Shown here: one piece after another, positions 54,340-62,702 of the stretch
Layout: each line of letters starts with the position of its first letter
Position numbering within the stretch: the first letter of the stretch is position 1
Notes under the pieces: generated by a model
The model's database searches: none
The model's input: the letters and a program-made list of their open reading frames with translations, nothing else
What the model was told of the DNA's origin: nothing
Assembly (NCBI RefSeq): GCF_007858445.1
Contig: NZ_VIGV01000001.1
Coordinates: 806,001 to 870,000, forward strand
Reading direction: 5' to 3'
Length of the DNA stretch: 64,000 bases
Source of the DNA: Tsukamurella sputi
GTDB lineage: Bacteria > Actinomycetota > Actinomycetes > Mycobacteriales > Mycobacteriaceae
Translations under genes and position numbers: made by a program

Positions 54340-54936
54340 ATGACCACCCTCGACCCGCGTCAACTGCGCCGCGTCTTCGGCGAATTCTCCACCGGTGTCA
54401 CGGTGGTCACTTATGCCGATGACGACGGCACGCCCCGTGGCGCCACCATGAACTCATTCACGTCGGTGTCCATGGACCCGCCGCTGGGCCTGGTCTCGGT
54501 CGCCCGGCAGGCGAAGGCCGCCACCGCGCTTCCCGACCGGCCCTTCGCCATCAACATCCTCTCGGCGAACCAACTCGACATCGCGCTGCACTTCGCCGGC
54601 AAGCCCAACGAGGGCCTGACGGTTCCCTGGCACCTCGACCCGCACGGCGCCCCGCGCCTGCTCGGCTGCGCCGCGTGGCTGCAGTGCGCACCCTGGCAGA
54701 GCTACGACGGCGGCGACCACGTGCTCGTCCTCGGCGAGATCACCTGCCACGACGCACGCCCCCTGGAGCCGCTCACCTTCCACCGCGGAGAGTTCCGCCG
54801 CCCGGGCCTCAAACTCCTGCAGATGCCCCGCACCGTCGCCTTCGACGGCCGGCCCGCCCCCGAATGGGTGGACCGGATCCATGCACTGCACGCCCTCGCG
54901 GAGGCGGGCATCGACTCCGCACCTCTCGACCTCTGA
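54340..54936 (+). CDS. Flavin reductase (HpaC/NTAB-like)
   Basis: A 198-residue flavin reductase-like domain protein. FGEFSTGVTVVTYADDDG and GATMNSFTSVSMDPPLGLVSVAR are the FMN-binding segments, and GGDHVLVLGEITCHDA completes the barrel. It reduces FMN or FAD with NAD(P)H for a partner monooxygenase, almost certainly the luciferase-like enzyme encoded 25 bases downstream. GGAGG precedes the ATG. Confidence 0.92.
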   Translation: MTTLDPRQLRRVFGEFSTGVTVVTYADDDGTPRGATMNSFTSVSMDPPLGLVSVARQAKAATALPDRPFAINILSANQLDIALHFAGKPNEGLTVPWHLDPHGAPRLLGCAAWLQCAPWQSYDGGDHVLVLGEITCHDARPLEPLTFHRGEFRRPGLKLLQMPRTVAFDGRPAPEWVDRIHALHALAEAGIDSAPLDL

Positions 54937-54961
54937 CCCAGCCCCGACAAGGAGATTCACG

Positions 54962-56239
54962 ATGAAGGTCAACTACTTCCAGCAGGTCCCGTACCGGGAC
55001 CTGGCGGCGGACTTCGAGACGAAGTACGAGTCCGTGGTCACCACCCCCTACTTCGAGAACACCGATGCGGAGAAGGTGGGCCGGGACTTCCGGTCCGCTC
55101 TCGACGAGCTGATGCACGCCGCGCGCGCCGGTTTCGACGGCCTCGCCGTCACCGAGCACGGCCAGAGCAGCTACGACATGGCGCCGAACCCGAACATCAT
55201 CGAGGCCGCGGTCGCCTACGCGACCGAGGTCGAGGGCATCGACACGGCGATCTACCCCGTGGGCCGCTCGCTCGGCAAGTCGCTCGAGCCGCTCCGCGCC
55301 GCGGAGGAACTCGCCATGATCGACAACATCTCCCGCGGCCGGCTCGTCAGCGGCTTCCCCGTGGGCCTGGCCTACGACGCGAACATCAACAACGGCGTGC
55401 CGCCGGCGCAGACCCGCCAGCGGTTCGACGAGAGCCTCGAGCTGGTGCTCAAGGCGTGGTCGGCGAAGGAGCCCTTCGCCTGGAACGGCCGCACCTCGCA
55501 GTACGGCTCCGTCAACCTATGGCCGCGGCCCATGCAGCAGAATCCGCTGCCGCCCGTGTGGATCACCGGCATCGGCAACCCGCGCACCATGGCCTTCACG
55601 GTGGAGCGCGAGTTCGGCTTCAACTACTTCGGCTGGTTCGGCATGAAGGTCGCGGGCCGCCGCATCTTCGACCGGTTCTGGGAGACCGTTGAGGCCGCCG
55701 GCAAGCCCGCCAACCCGTACCGCCTGGGCTTCATGCAGACGGTGTGCGTGGCCGAGACGGACGCCAAGGCGGAGAAGCTCTTCGCCGAGCATGCGGAGTA
55801 CTTCTTCCGCAAGGGCCTCGGCTCGATCCCGATGGAGCGCCTCGCGCTGCCCGGCGGCATCGACATCCGCGGCGTCGAGGCGATCATGCGCGACCCGAGC
55901 GACTTCGGCATCTACGGCCGCATGAAGACCATCGACTTCAAGGAGCTGGTGGAGGCCGGCTCGGTGATCTGCGGCTCGCCCGACACCGTCGCCGAGCAGC
56001 TGATCTCCACCTCCCGCGAGTACCGCATCGGCAACCTGCACGCGATGCTGCAGTTCGGCTCCATGCCGCACGGGCTCGCCAAGGACAACATCGACCTGTT
56101 CGCGGCGGAGGTCATGCCCCGCCTGAAGAACGTCTGGGCCGACCAGGGCTACGACCACCACTGGTGGCCCGAGCGCCTCGGCGGCGTCCCCCTCTCCGCG
56201 GCAGATCAGGCCGCCATCACGAACGGAGCACTCGTATGA
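54962..56239 (+). CDS. Luciferase-like (LLM class) flavin-dependent monooxygenase
   Basis: A 425-residue bacterial-luciferase-fold monooxygenase. LAVTEHGQSSYDMAPNPNIIEAA (about 62-84), YPVGRSLGKSLEPLRAAEELAMIDNISRGRL and GGSPDT-like ICGSPDTVAEQL are the standard LLM landmarks. It should use reduced flavin from the preceding reductase to oxygenate an organic substrate. In most catechol pathways the initial hydroxylase is of a different class, so its substrate here is open: it may form the catechol or attack a side chain. It overlaps the next hydrolase by 4 bases. Confidence 0.88.
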   Translation: MKVNYFQQVPYRDLAADFETKYESVVTTPYFENTDAEKVGRDFRSALDELMHAARAGFDGLAVTEHGQSSYDMAPNPNIIEAAVAYATEVEGIDTAIYPVGRSLGKSLEPLRAAEELAMIDNISRGRLVSGFPVGLAYDANINNGVPPAQTRQRFDESLELVLKAWSAKEPFAWNGRTSQYGSVNLWPRPMQQNPLPPVWITGIGNPRTMAFTVEREFGFNYFGWFGMKVAGRRIFDRFWETVEAAGKPANPYRLGFMQTVCVAETDAKAEKLFAEHAEYFFRKGLGSIPMERLALPGGIDIRGVEAIMRDPSDFGIYGRMKTIDFKELVEAGSVICGSPDTVAEQLISTSREYRIGNLHAMLQFGSMPHGLAKDNIDLFAAEVMPRLKNVWADQGYDHHWWPERLGGVPLSAADQAAITNGALV

Positions 56240-57036
56240 CCGCCCCCACCACCGAACGCGTCGTCGACGTCTGGAACGGTGATATCCGCCTGCGCTTCAA
56301 GGTGGCCGGCCAGGGCCCCGCGCTGGTGTACCTGCACGGCGCGTCCGGCCTCGTCTGGGACGAGGTCCTCGACCGCCTCTCGCAGGACTACACGGTGTAC
56401 GCGCCGGAGTTCCCCGGTACCTCCGCCGTGGACCCCTACGCCATCCACAAGGTCGACGACCTGTGGCAGCTGGTCCTGCTCTACGAGCAGGCGATCCGGC
56501 AGCTCGACATCGGCACGCCCGCGCTCATGGGCCAGTCCTTCGGCGGCATGCTCGCCGCCGAGCTGGCCGCCGCCTATCCCGACCGGTTCAGCAAGCTCGT
56601 CCTGCTCGACCCCGTCGGCCTGTGGCGCGACGACGCGCCGGTGACCAACTGGATCACCGCCCCCGCGGACTCCCTTCCATCGCTGCTGTTCGCCGAGCCC
56701 GACGGCCCGGCCGCCGCTGCGCTGCTCGCCCCACCGGCCGACCCGGAGGAGGCCATCGCCGCCGGAGCGGCGCTGGTCTGGTCCATGGGCTGCACGGGCA
56801 AGTTCCTGTGGCCGCTGCCCGACAAGGGCCTGCGCAAGCGGCTCCACCGCGTGCAGGCGCCCACGCTGGTGGTGTGGGGCGAAAAGGACGCGCTGATCTC
56901 GCCCGTGTACGCCGAGGACTTCGTCGCCGGCATCGCGGACGCCCGCGCCACCGTCATCGCCGGCTCCGGGCACATCCCGCAGATCGAGGCCGCCGACGCG
57001 ACCTACGACCAGGTCAGCGCCTTCCTCTCCGCATGA
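56236..57036 (+). CDS. Alpha/beta hydrolase, second hydrolase of the meta-cleavage operon
   Basis: A 266-residue alpha/beta hydrolase. [14 protein letters not shown] is the oxyanion region, [15 protein letters not shown] has the nucleophile Ser, [14 protein letters not shown] the Asp and [10 protein letters not shown] the His. It differs clearly from the DmpD-like enzyme on the opposite strand. It could handle a different ring-fission product or hydrolyse an ester made by the monooxygenase. It is coupled by 4-base overlaps to both neighbours. Confidence 0.85.
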   Translation: MTAPTTERVVDVWNGDIRLRFKVAGQGPALVYLHGASGLVWDEVLDRLSQDYTVYAPEFPGTSAVDPYAIHKVDDLWQLVLLYEQAIRQLDIGTPALMGQSFGGMLAAELAAAYPDRFSKLVLLDPVGLWRDDAPVTNWITAPADSLPSLLFAEPDGPAAAALLAPPADPEEAIAAGAALVWSMGCTGKFLWPLPDKGLRKRLHRVQAPTLVVWGEKDALISPVYAEDFVAGIADARATVIAGSGHIPQIEAADATYDQVSAFLSA

Positions 57037-57824
57037 CAGCCTCAGATCAGGACATCGCCGCGGCCGCCGACCGGCTGATCGCGGCCGAATCGTCCGGCCT
57101 CCCCTGCGCGCCCGTCCGCGACCTGATCGGTCCGGACGACGTGCATGCGGCGTACGCGGTGCAGGAGCGGATCCTCCAACGCCGCGTCGCGGCCGGCGGG
57201 GAGGTGGTGGGCCGCAAGATCGGCCTCACCTCCCCCGCCGTCCAGCGGCAACTCGGCGTGGACCGCCCCGACTTCGGCATGCTGCTGGCGGACATGGCCG
57301 TCGACGACGGCTCGACGGTCCCCCTGGGCCGCTTGCTGCAGCCCCGCATCGAGGCGGAGATCGCCTTCGTCCTGCGGGAGGACCTGTCCGACGGTGCGCT
57401 CGACCTCCCGCAGGTGCGAGGTGCGGTGGACTACGCCGTCGCGGCCTTCGAGATCGTCGACAGCCGGATCGCGGACTGGGACATCACCTTCGGCGACACC
57501 GTCGCCGACAACGGCTCCAGTGGGCTGTTCGTCCTCGGCGAGCAACGGCGGACCCTCGACGAGTTCGAGCCCGTCGCGGCGGAGATGACGATGTCGCTGG
57601 ACAGCACCGAGGTCTCCACCGGCACCGGTGCGGCGTGCCTGGGCGATCCACTGTTCGCGCTGCAGTGGCTCGCCGGCGCCGCACGCGACCTCGGCACCCC
57701 GCTCCGCGCGGGCCAGGTCGTGCTCTCGGGCGCCCTCGGCCCGATGGCCCCCGTCACCGGCCCCGGCACCTGGACGACCTCCATCACCGGTCTCGGCTCC
57801 GTGACCGTCCATTTCTCCGATTGA
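57033..57824 (+). CDS. 2-keto-4-pentenoate hydratase
   Basis: A 263-residue fumarylacetoacetate hydrolase-fold enzyme that adds water to 2-hydroxypenta-2,4-dienoate to give 4-hydroxy-2-oxovalerate. [19 protein letters not shown], the metal-site [11 protein letters not shown] and [28 protein letters not shown] are the MhpD/DmpE signatures. It overlaps the preceding hydrolase by 4 bases and lies 11 bases before the next gene. Confidence 0.93.
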   Translation: MTASDQDIAAAADRLIAAESSGLPCAPVRDLIGPDDVHAAYAVQERILQRRVAAGGEVVGRKIGLTSPAVQRQLGVDRPDFGMLLADMAVDDGSTVPLGRLLQPRIEAEIAFVLREDLSDGALDLPQVRGAVDYAVAAFEIVDSRIADWDITFGDTVADNGSSGLFVLGEQRRTLDEFEPVAAEMTMSLDSTEVSTGTGAACLGDPLFALQWLAGAARDLGTPLRAGQVVLSGALGPMAPVTGPGTWTTSITGLGSVTVHFSD

Positions 57825-57835
57825 GAGACCCCACC

Positions 57836-58801
57836 ATGACTGACCCACGACCCGTGAAGGTCGCCATCGTCGGCTCCGGCAACATCGGCACCGACCTGAT
57901 GATCAAGGCCACCCGCTCTCCCGCACTCGAGGTCGCCGCCGTTGTCGGCATCGACCCCGCGTCCGACGGCCTGGCCCGCGCTCGCGCGGCCGGCATCGAC
58001 ACCGTCGCGGACGGCGTGGCGGGCCTGATCGAGCTGCCCGGCTTCGACGAGATCGACGTGGTCTTCGACGCCACCTCCGCCGACGCCCACGTGGCGAACG
58101 CCGCGGCGCTCGCGCCGTACGGCAAGCGTCTGATCGACCTGACGCCGGCGGCGCTGGGCCCGTTCGTGATCCCCGCGGTGAACCTCGACGCGCACCGTGG
58201 CGCCGAGAACGTCAACATGGTCACCTGCGGCGGCCAGGCGACGATCCCCGTCGTCGCCGCCATCGCGGCCGTCGCCCCCGTGGCGTACGCCGAGATCGTG
58301 GCGTCGATCGCCTCCAGATCGGCGGGTCCCGGCACCCGCGCCAACATCGACGAGTTCACCGAGACCACCTCGCACGCCATCGAATCCGTCGGCGGCGCCG
58401 AGCGCGGCAAGGCGATCATCGTACTCAACCCGGCCGAGCCGCCGCTGATGATGCGCGACACCGTGCTGGCGCTCGTCGACCTGTCGGCGGCATCGGCGGA
58501 GGACGTCGAGCGCTCGATCGCCGAGATGGTTGCGCGGGTCTCCGCGTACGTACCCGGGTACCGGCTCAAGCAGCAGGTGCAGATCGCGCCGATCCCCGCG
58601 GATCAGCCGGTGCACACGCTGCTGCGCGCGGACTCCGACGCCCGCCCCACCCACCAGGTCTCGGTCTTCCTCGAGGTCGAGGGCGCGGCGGACTATCTGC
58701 CCGCCTACGCCGGGAACCTGGACATCATGACCTCGGCGGCGATCCGCTACGCCGAGGCGATCGCGGCCGATCGCGCCGCGGCGACCAGCCCCGCGAGCTG
58801 A
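57836..58801 (+). CDS. Acetaldehyde dehydrogenase (acylating)
   Basis: A 321-residue NAD-dependent enzyme that oxidises acetaldehyde to acetyl-CoA. The Rossmann loop is [15 protein letters not shown], the catalytic Cys is in [12 protein letters not shown] (about 127), and [16 protein letters not shown] and DMSAA-type LVDLSAAS are conserved. It forms a channelling complex with the aldolase made by the next gene, 11 bases downstream. Confidence 0.95.
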   Translation: MTDPRPVKVAIVGSGNIGTDLMIKATRSPALEVAAVVGIDPASDGLARARAAGIDTVADGVAGLIELPGFDEIDVVFDATSADAHVANAAALAPYGKRLIDLTPAALGPFVIPAVNLDAHRGAENVNMVTCGGQATIPVVAAIAAVAPVAYAEIVASIASRSAGPGTRANIDEFTETTSHAIESVGGAERGKAIIVLNPAEPPLMMRDTVLALVDLSAASAEDVERSIAEMVARVSAYVPGYRLKQQVQIAPIPADQPVHTLLRADSDARPTHQVSVFLEVEGAADYLPAYAGNLDIMTSAAIRYAEAIAADRAAATSPAS

Positions 58802-58812
58802 AGGAGCACCCG

Positions 58813-59850
58813 ATGACCACCGAACTGTTCATCCAGGACGTGACCCTGCGCGACGGCATGCACGCCCTCCGGCACCGCATCGAGCCCGCCGACGTCGGGC
58901 GGATCGTCCGCGCCCTCGACGCCGCCGGCGTCGACGCGATCGAGGTGGCGCACGGCGACGGCCTCGCCGGCGGCAGCCTCAACTACGGCCCCGGCAGCCA
59001 CAGCGACTGGGAGTGGATCGAGGCCGCGGCGGCGAACATCACGCACGCCCGGCTCACCACGCTGCTGCTCCCCGGGATCGGCACGATCGAGGACCTGCGG
59101 CACGCCTTCGCCCTGGGTGTGCGCTCCGTCCGCGTGGCCACGCACTGCACCGAGGCGGACGTCTCCGCGCAGCACATCGGTACCGCCCGCGACCTCGGCA
59201 TGGACGTCTCCGGCTTCCTCATGATGAGCCACATGACCGACCCCGTGCACTTGGCCGAGCAGGCGAAGCTCATGGAGGGCTATGGCGCGCACTGCGTGTA
59301 CGTCACCGACTCCGGCGGTCGACTCACGATGGACGGCGTCCGGGAGCGCGTGCGCCGGTACCGCGACGTACTCGACCCGGCGACGGAGATCGGCGTGCAC
59401 GCCCACGAGAATCTCTCGCTGGCCGTGGCGAACTCGGTCGTCGCCGTGGAGGAGGGCGCCACCCGCGTGGACGCCTCGCTCGCGGGACACGGTGCGGGCG
59501 CGGGCAACTGCCCGATCGAGCCCTTCATCGCCGTGGCCGACCTGACCGAGGGCTGGAAGCACAATGCGGACCTGTTCGCGCTGCAGGACGCCGCCGACGA
59601 CATCGTCCGGCCACTGCAGGACCGCCCCGTGCGGGTGGACCGGGAGACGTTGACGCTCGGCTTCGCCGGGGTCTACTCCTCGTTCCTGCGGCACGCCGAG
59701 GCCGCCGCGGATCGCTACTGCCTGGACGTGCGCAGCATCCTCGTCGAGGTGGGCCGACGCGGGCTCGTCGGCGGACAGGAGGACCAGATCGTCGACATCG
59801 CACTGGATCTGGCCACCCGCGGCCGCACGCGGCTCCCCGCGCCCGCCTGA
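58813..59850 (+). CDS. 4-hydroxy-2-oxovalerate aldolase
   Basis: A 345-residue class II TIM-barrel aldolase splitting 4-hydroxy-2-oxovalerate into pyruvate and acetaldehyde. [17 protein letters not shown] holds the catalytic Arg and metal Asp, VYVTDSGG the lid region, and [17 protein letters not shown] the two metal His. It is the final enzyme of the meta-cleavage operon and pairs with the acetaldehyde dehydrogenase. A strong hairpin follows 14 bases after the stop. Confidence 0.95.
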   Translation: MTTELFIQDVTLRDGMHALRHRIEPADVGRIVRALDAAGVDAIEVAHGDGLAGGSLNYGPGSHSDWEWIEAAAANITHARLTTLLLPGIGTIEDLRHAFALGVRSVRVATHCTEADVSAQHIGTARDLGMDVSGFLMMSHMTDPVHLAEQAKLMEGYGAHCVYVTDSGGRLTMDGVRERVRRYRDVLDPATEIGVHAHENLSLAVANSVVAVEEGATRVDASLAGHGAGAGNCPIEPFIAVADLTEGWKHNADLFALQDAADDIVRPLQDRPVRVDRETLTLGFAGVYSSFLRHAEAAADRYCLDVRSILVEVGRRGLVGGQEDQIVDIALDLATRGRTRLPAPA

Positions 59851-59864
59851 TCCGGCGCCGTCAG

Positions 59865-59894
59865 GCCGGCCCCGCCCACTCGGGCGGGGCCGGC
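59865..59894 (+). terminator. Strong hairpin terminator after the meta-cleavage operon
   Basis: GCCGGCCCCGCCC (59865-59877) pairs perfectly with 59882-59894 across a 4-base loop, giving a 13-base-pair all-GC/CG stem. It is followed by TTGGCT instead of a long T-run, as is usual in this group. Confidence 0.8.
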
Positions 59895-59989
59895 TTGGCT
59901 CGATCGAACACTCGCGGGAAACGGATGACGCTCGCGCGCAGCGGATCGCTCGGGTCGGTGTGATCCACGTAACTTCAGGACACGATCGA

Positions 59990-60003
59990 TTGCGCCATGT
60001 GGC
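59990..60003 (+). promoter_or_regulatory. Shared motif TTGCGCNANGTGGC upstream of the oxidase-like pair
   Basis: TTGCGCCATGTGGC lies 21 bases before the ATG at 60025 and matches a site at 62523-62536 at 12 of 14 positions. It also contains a small inverted repeat (GCGCC, 4-base gap, GGCGC). It may be an operator for one of the two AraC proteins, or a hairpin near the ribosome site. Confidence 0.4.
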
Positions 60004-60024
60004 GCGAGAAGGGATGTGTCTCAC

Positions 60025-60780
60025 ATGAATACGGATCAGATCAGTCCGACGGTGAAGAAGTGGTTCATCTGGTCGGGCCCAGGAGCGCTCGTGCCGTTCA
60101 TCATCGCGCTGCTCTTCTTGGCGCGGATGGTCCCTCCGCCGCGGCCCTCGTGGTCGGCGGAGCGGATCGCCGCGGTGTACGCGGGCAACCAGCAGGGAAT
60201 CCTCATGGCCGCGTTCATCGCGATCGTGTCGATCGCGTTCTGGGCCAATTGGGCGGGCGTAGTGATCGCGCAGTCCCGCCAGGTGGAGGGCAAGGTGCCC
60301 TTCCTCAACCAGACGCTGACGATCTTCGGCTCGTCGATGTTCCTGATCACGCTCTCGTGCCCCACCCTCCTGGGCTTCGCCGCCTACCGCGCTGGGGAGA
60401 CCTCTCCGCAGATCACGCAGATGCTCAACGACGCCTTCTGGTTCGCCGCCGAGTACCCCTACTCGCCGTTCGCCGGTTTCATGGTGGTGTTGGCCATCAT
60501 CGTGTTCAGCGACAAGCGCCCCGAACCCGTTTTCCCACGCTGGGTGGGCTACTTCTGTCTGTGGTGCACCCTGCTGATGGTGCCCGGCGGCATGCTCGCG
60601 TTCTTCAAGACCGGCCCGTTCGCCTTCGACGGCCTCATGGCCTTCTACGTCCTCGCCGGCGCCTACACGACCTTCACGGTGACGCTGTCGGTGGTCATGC
60701 ACCGTCAGGTGAACGGTGTTGCAGCCGCGTCCACCCCCGCGCAGCAGGAGCGGGTCACGAAGGATCTGGTGGAGGCGTGA
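60025..60780 (+). CDS. Integral membrane protein next to an oxidase-subunit-III-like gene
   Basis: A 251-residue protein with about six helices (near 15-35, 58-80, 95-118, 138-160, 172-190 and 200-222). RWVGYFCLWCTLLMVPGGMLAFFKTGPFAFDG is a distinctive stretch. I do not recognise a named family. It overlaps the next gene by one base (TGATG), so the two products probably form a complex. The GTG at 60016 is also in frame, but the ATG at 60025 better fits the AGAAGG ribosome site. Confidence 0.7.
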   Translation: MNTDQISPTVKKWFIWSGPGALVPFIIALLFLARMVPPPRPSWSAERIAAVYAGNQQGILMAAFIAIVSIAFWANWAGVVIAQSRQVEGKVPFLNQTLTIFGSSMFLITLSCPTLLGFAAYRAGETSPQITQMLNDAFWFAAEYPYSPFAGFMVVLAIIVFSDKRPEPVFPRWVGYFCLWCTLLMVPGGMLAFFKTGPFAFDGLMAFYVLAGAYTTFTVTLSVVMHRQVNGVAAASTPAQQERVTKDLVEA

Positions 60781-61400
60781 TGAGCATCGACCGGTACGTA
60801 CCTGCCTTCCCTGCCGAGAAGTCGGCGATCGGACGGGAATCAGGCTCCGTCAAGCGGATCCCCGGCGAGATCGGGATCTGGGTCTTCATCTACGGCGACC
60901 TGGTCGTGTTCGCGCTCCTGTTCGGGCTGTTCGCGATCTACCGACGGCGCCAGCCGGAGGTGTTCCACAGCTCGCAGCACGCGATGATCCAGGTGCTGGG
61001 ACTGACGAACACTATTGTCCTGCTCGTGAGTTCACTCTTCGTGGTGCTCGGCATGCGCGCGCTGAAGAGCAGGGACCGCAGTGCGGCCCGGTCGTTCACC
61101 ATCGCGCTGGTGTGCGGCGCGGCCTTCGTCGGCATCAAGGCGATCGAATGGACCGCGAAGCTCTCCGACGGCCACACGATGTACTCCGACGACTACTTCC
61201 AGCTCTACTACGTGCTCACGGGCGTCCACCTGGTTCATGTCGCGGTCGGGATGGTGGTGCTGATGTACCTGATCCGCACCGCGCGGCTCACCGTCGTCGG
61301 ACCGGACCGTATGGCGTCGGCCGAATCGGGCGCCTGCTTCTGGCACATGGTCGACCTGCTCTGGGTCGTGATCTTCCCGCTCTGCTACCTGCTGGTCTGA
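60780..61400 (+). CDS. Cytochrome c oxidase subunit III-like protein (NorE-like)
   Basis: A 206-residue heme-copper oxidase subunit III family protein with five helices. RIPGEIGIWVFIYGDLVVFALLFGLF is helix 1 with the family Glu, SSLFVVLGMRALK follows, and YYVLTGVHLVHVAVGMVVLMYLIRTA plus ACFWHMVDLLWVVIFPLCYLLV are the strongly conserved C-terminal helices. No catalytic subunit I or II is encoded nearby, so it resembles stand-alone NorE-like proteins. Its role beside an aromatic catabolic operon is unclear. Confidence 0.88.
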   Translation: MSIDRYVPAFPAEKSAIGRESGSVKRIPGEIGIWVFIYGDLVVFALLFGLFAIYRRRQPEVFHSSQHAMIQVLGLTNTIVLLVSSLFVVLGMRALKSRDRSAARSFTIALVCGAAFVGIKAIEWTAKLSDGHTMYSDDYFQLYYVLTGVHLVHVAVGMVVLMYLIRTARLTVVGPDRMASAESGACFWHMVDLLWVVIFPLCYLLV

Positions 61401-61445
61401 GCCCGACGAACCGGGATGACCATCGGTCGCCGTCGCGAGCCCTAC

Positions 61446-62450
61446 TCAACCCCGCAGGGTCTGCGACGGCGACCGGCCGTACCGCGCGGCGTACACCGAG
61501 GCGAACCGGGACACGTGCCCGAATCCCCAGCGGTAGGCGATGTTCGCCACGGAGAGGCCGTCGGCCGCCGTCGCACGTTCCAGATCGGCATGGGCGCGCG
61601 AAAGACGTACTCGGCGAAGGTACTCCATCGGACTGAGGCCGAGGTACTCGGCGAACGCGGATTGCAACGAACGCACGCTCGTCCCCGCAGCCTGCGCAAG
61701 GTCCGCGACGGTGTGCGGCGATGCCGGATCGCTCTCGATGAGGTCCACGGCACGCGAGATGAACCGAGGCCGCGCAGGCCTGGCTTCGCCGGCCAACCGG
61801 CCGCTGAAGTTGTTGGGCTGGGCCGCGAGCAGCTGGCCGATGACCAGATCCTCGAGCGGCCGCAGCACGAGCTCCGGCGCGCCCCGGTCCACAGCGTCAC
61901 GCAGCAGCGTCACAGCGTTCACCCAGTCCCGTCCGACACCGTCGCCCACGTCGAATGGAACATCGAAGCGGACGGCTTCGTCGGGCGCATAGCCGAGGAT
62001 CCCCTCGAGGCAGCGCTCCACGGCGGTGCGGCCGATCTCGACCGCCAGCTGGGCGCAATCGGCGCTCCAGTGCATGCTGGCGTCGCCGTCAAGGGCTAGG
62101 ACTACGGCGCGTTTCGGCGTGGACTCGACCTCCTCGTGACCGCACTGCAGGAGCGAGCCGCCGCGGATCGGTACGCCGACCTGGTAGTGAGACTGCATTC
62201 GGCTGGGGCGGACGATGACCTCGGTGCCGTGGCTGATCTCGGCGACGGTGATCGACTCCGTGTACCGCGCGTGAATCTCGACCTCGAAATCTCCTCGGGG
62301 GCCCATGATCACGAGATCGTGGGGGCAGAACACGGACGAGATGGTGTGCACAGCCTCGTCGAGGTCACCGGTCCGTGCGGAATCAACCTTCCAGCGAGGG
62401 GTGGCCGATGCCGCAAGGCCGCTTCGGAGCGGGTCGATCGTCGTGCTCAT
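61446..62450 (-). CDS. AraC-family regulator, copy 2
   Basis: A 334-residue paralogue of the AraC protein at 50976-51953. Shared blocks include EISHGTEVIVRPSRMQSHYQVGVPI, APELVLRPLEDLVIGQLLAAQPNN and the C-terminal AFAEYLGLSPMEYLRRVRLSRA with YRWGFGHVSRFASVYAARYG. The ATG at 62450 is chosen from the similarity of the two N-termini. It is convergent with the oxidase-like pair and divergent from the SDR-alcohol dehydrogenase pair, which it may control (inferred). Confidence 0.92.
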   Translation of the reverse strand: MSTTIDPLRSGLAASATPRWKVDSARTGDLDEAVHTISSVFCPHDLVIMGPRGDFEVEIHARYTESITVAEISHGTEVIVRPSRMQSHYQVGVPIRGGSLLQCGHEEVESTPKRAVVLALDGDASMHWSADCAQLAVEIGRTAVERCLEGILGYAPDEAVRFDVPFDVGDGVGRDWVNAVTLLRDAVDRGAPELVLRPLEDLVIGQLLAAQPNNFSGRLAGEARPARPRFISRAVDLIESDPASPHTVADLAQAAGTSVRSLQSAFAEYLGLSPMEYLRRVRLSRAHADLERATAADGLSVANIAYRWGFGHVSRFASVYAARYGRSPSQTLRG

Positions 62451-62522
62451 CACCCGAGTCTGGCACGCCGCTACAGCTCTGAACAGGGGAAATCGGAGTG
62501 CATCCGGTGTGTGAGCAAATCG

Positions 62523-62536
62523 TTGCGCGAAGTGGC
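62523..62536 (+). promoter_or_regulatory. Shared motif TTGCGCNANGTGGC between AraC copy 2 and the SDR
   Basis: TTGCGCGAAGTGGC lies in the 252-base divergent region, 73 bases before the AraC start and 167 before the SDR. It matches the site at 59990-60003. A TTGCGCG also occurs in the hydrolase/ferredoxin control region at 52900-52906. Confidence 0.4.
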
Positions 62537-62702
62537 CCATCGTTTCGCCGTGCGGATCGCCGCGGTCTGCGCAGCCTCCTAATGTTCTCCTTCAACGGCG
62601 CCACACGTACTCGCCCGATCGTCGATCGGACTGCCGCCGCATCGATCCCCATCAGTCGCAGGCTCCCCCGAGCGTTCTCGACCCACGAACGGAGAAATCC
62701 CC

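Noticed and set aside
60025-61400. Complete cytochrome oxidase operon
   Set aside because: Only a subunit-III-like protein and an unassigned membrane protein are present; no heme-copper subunit I or II is encoded nearby.
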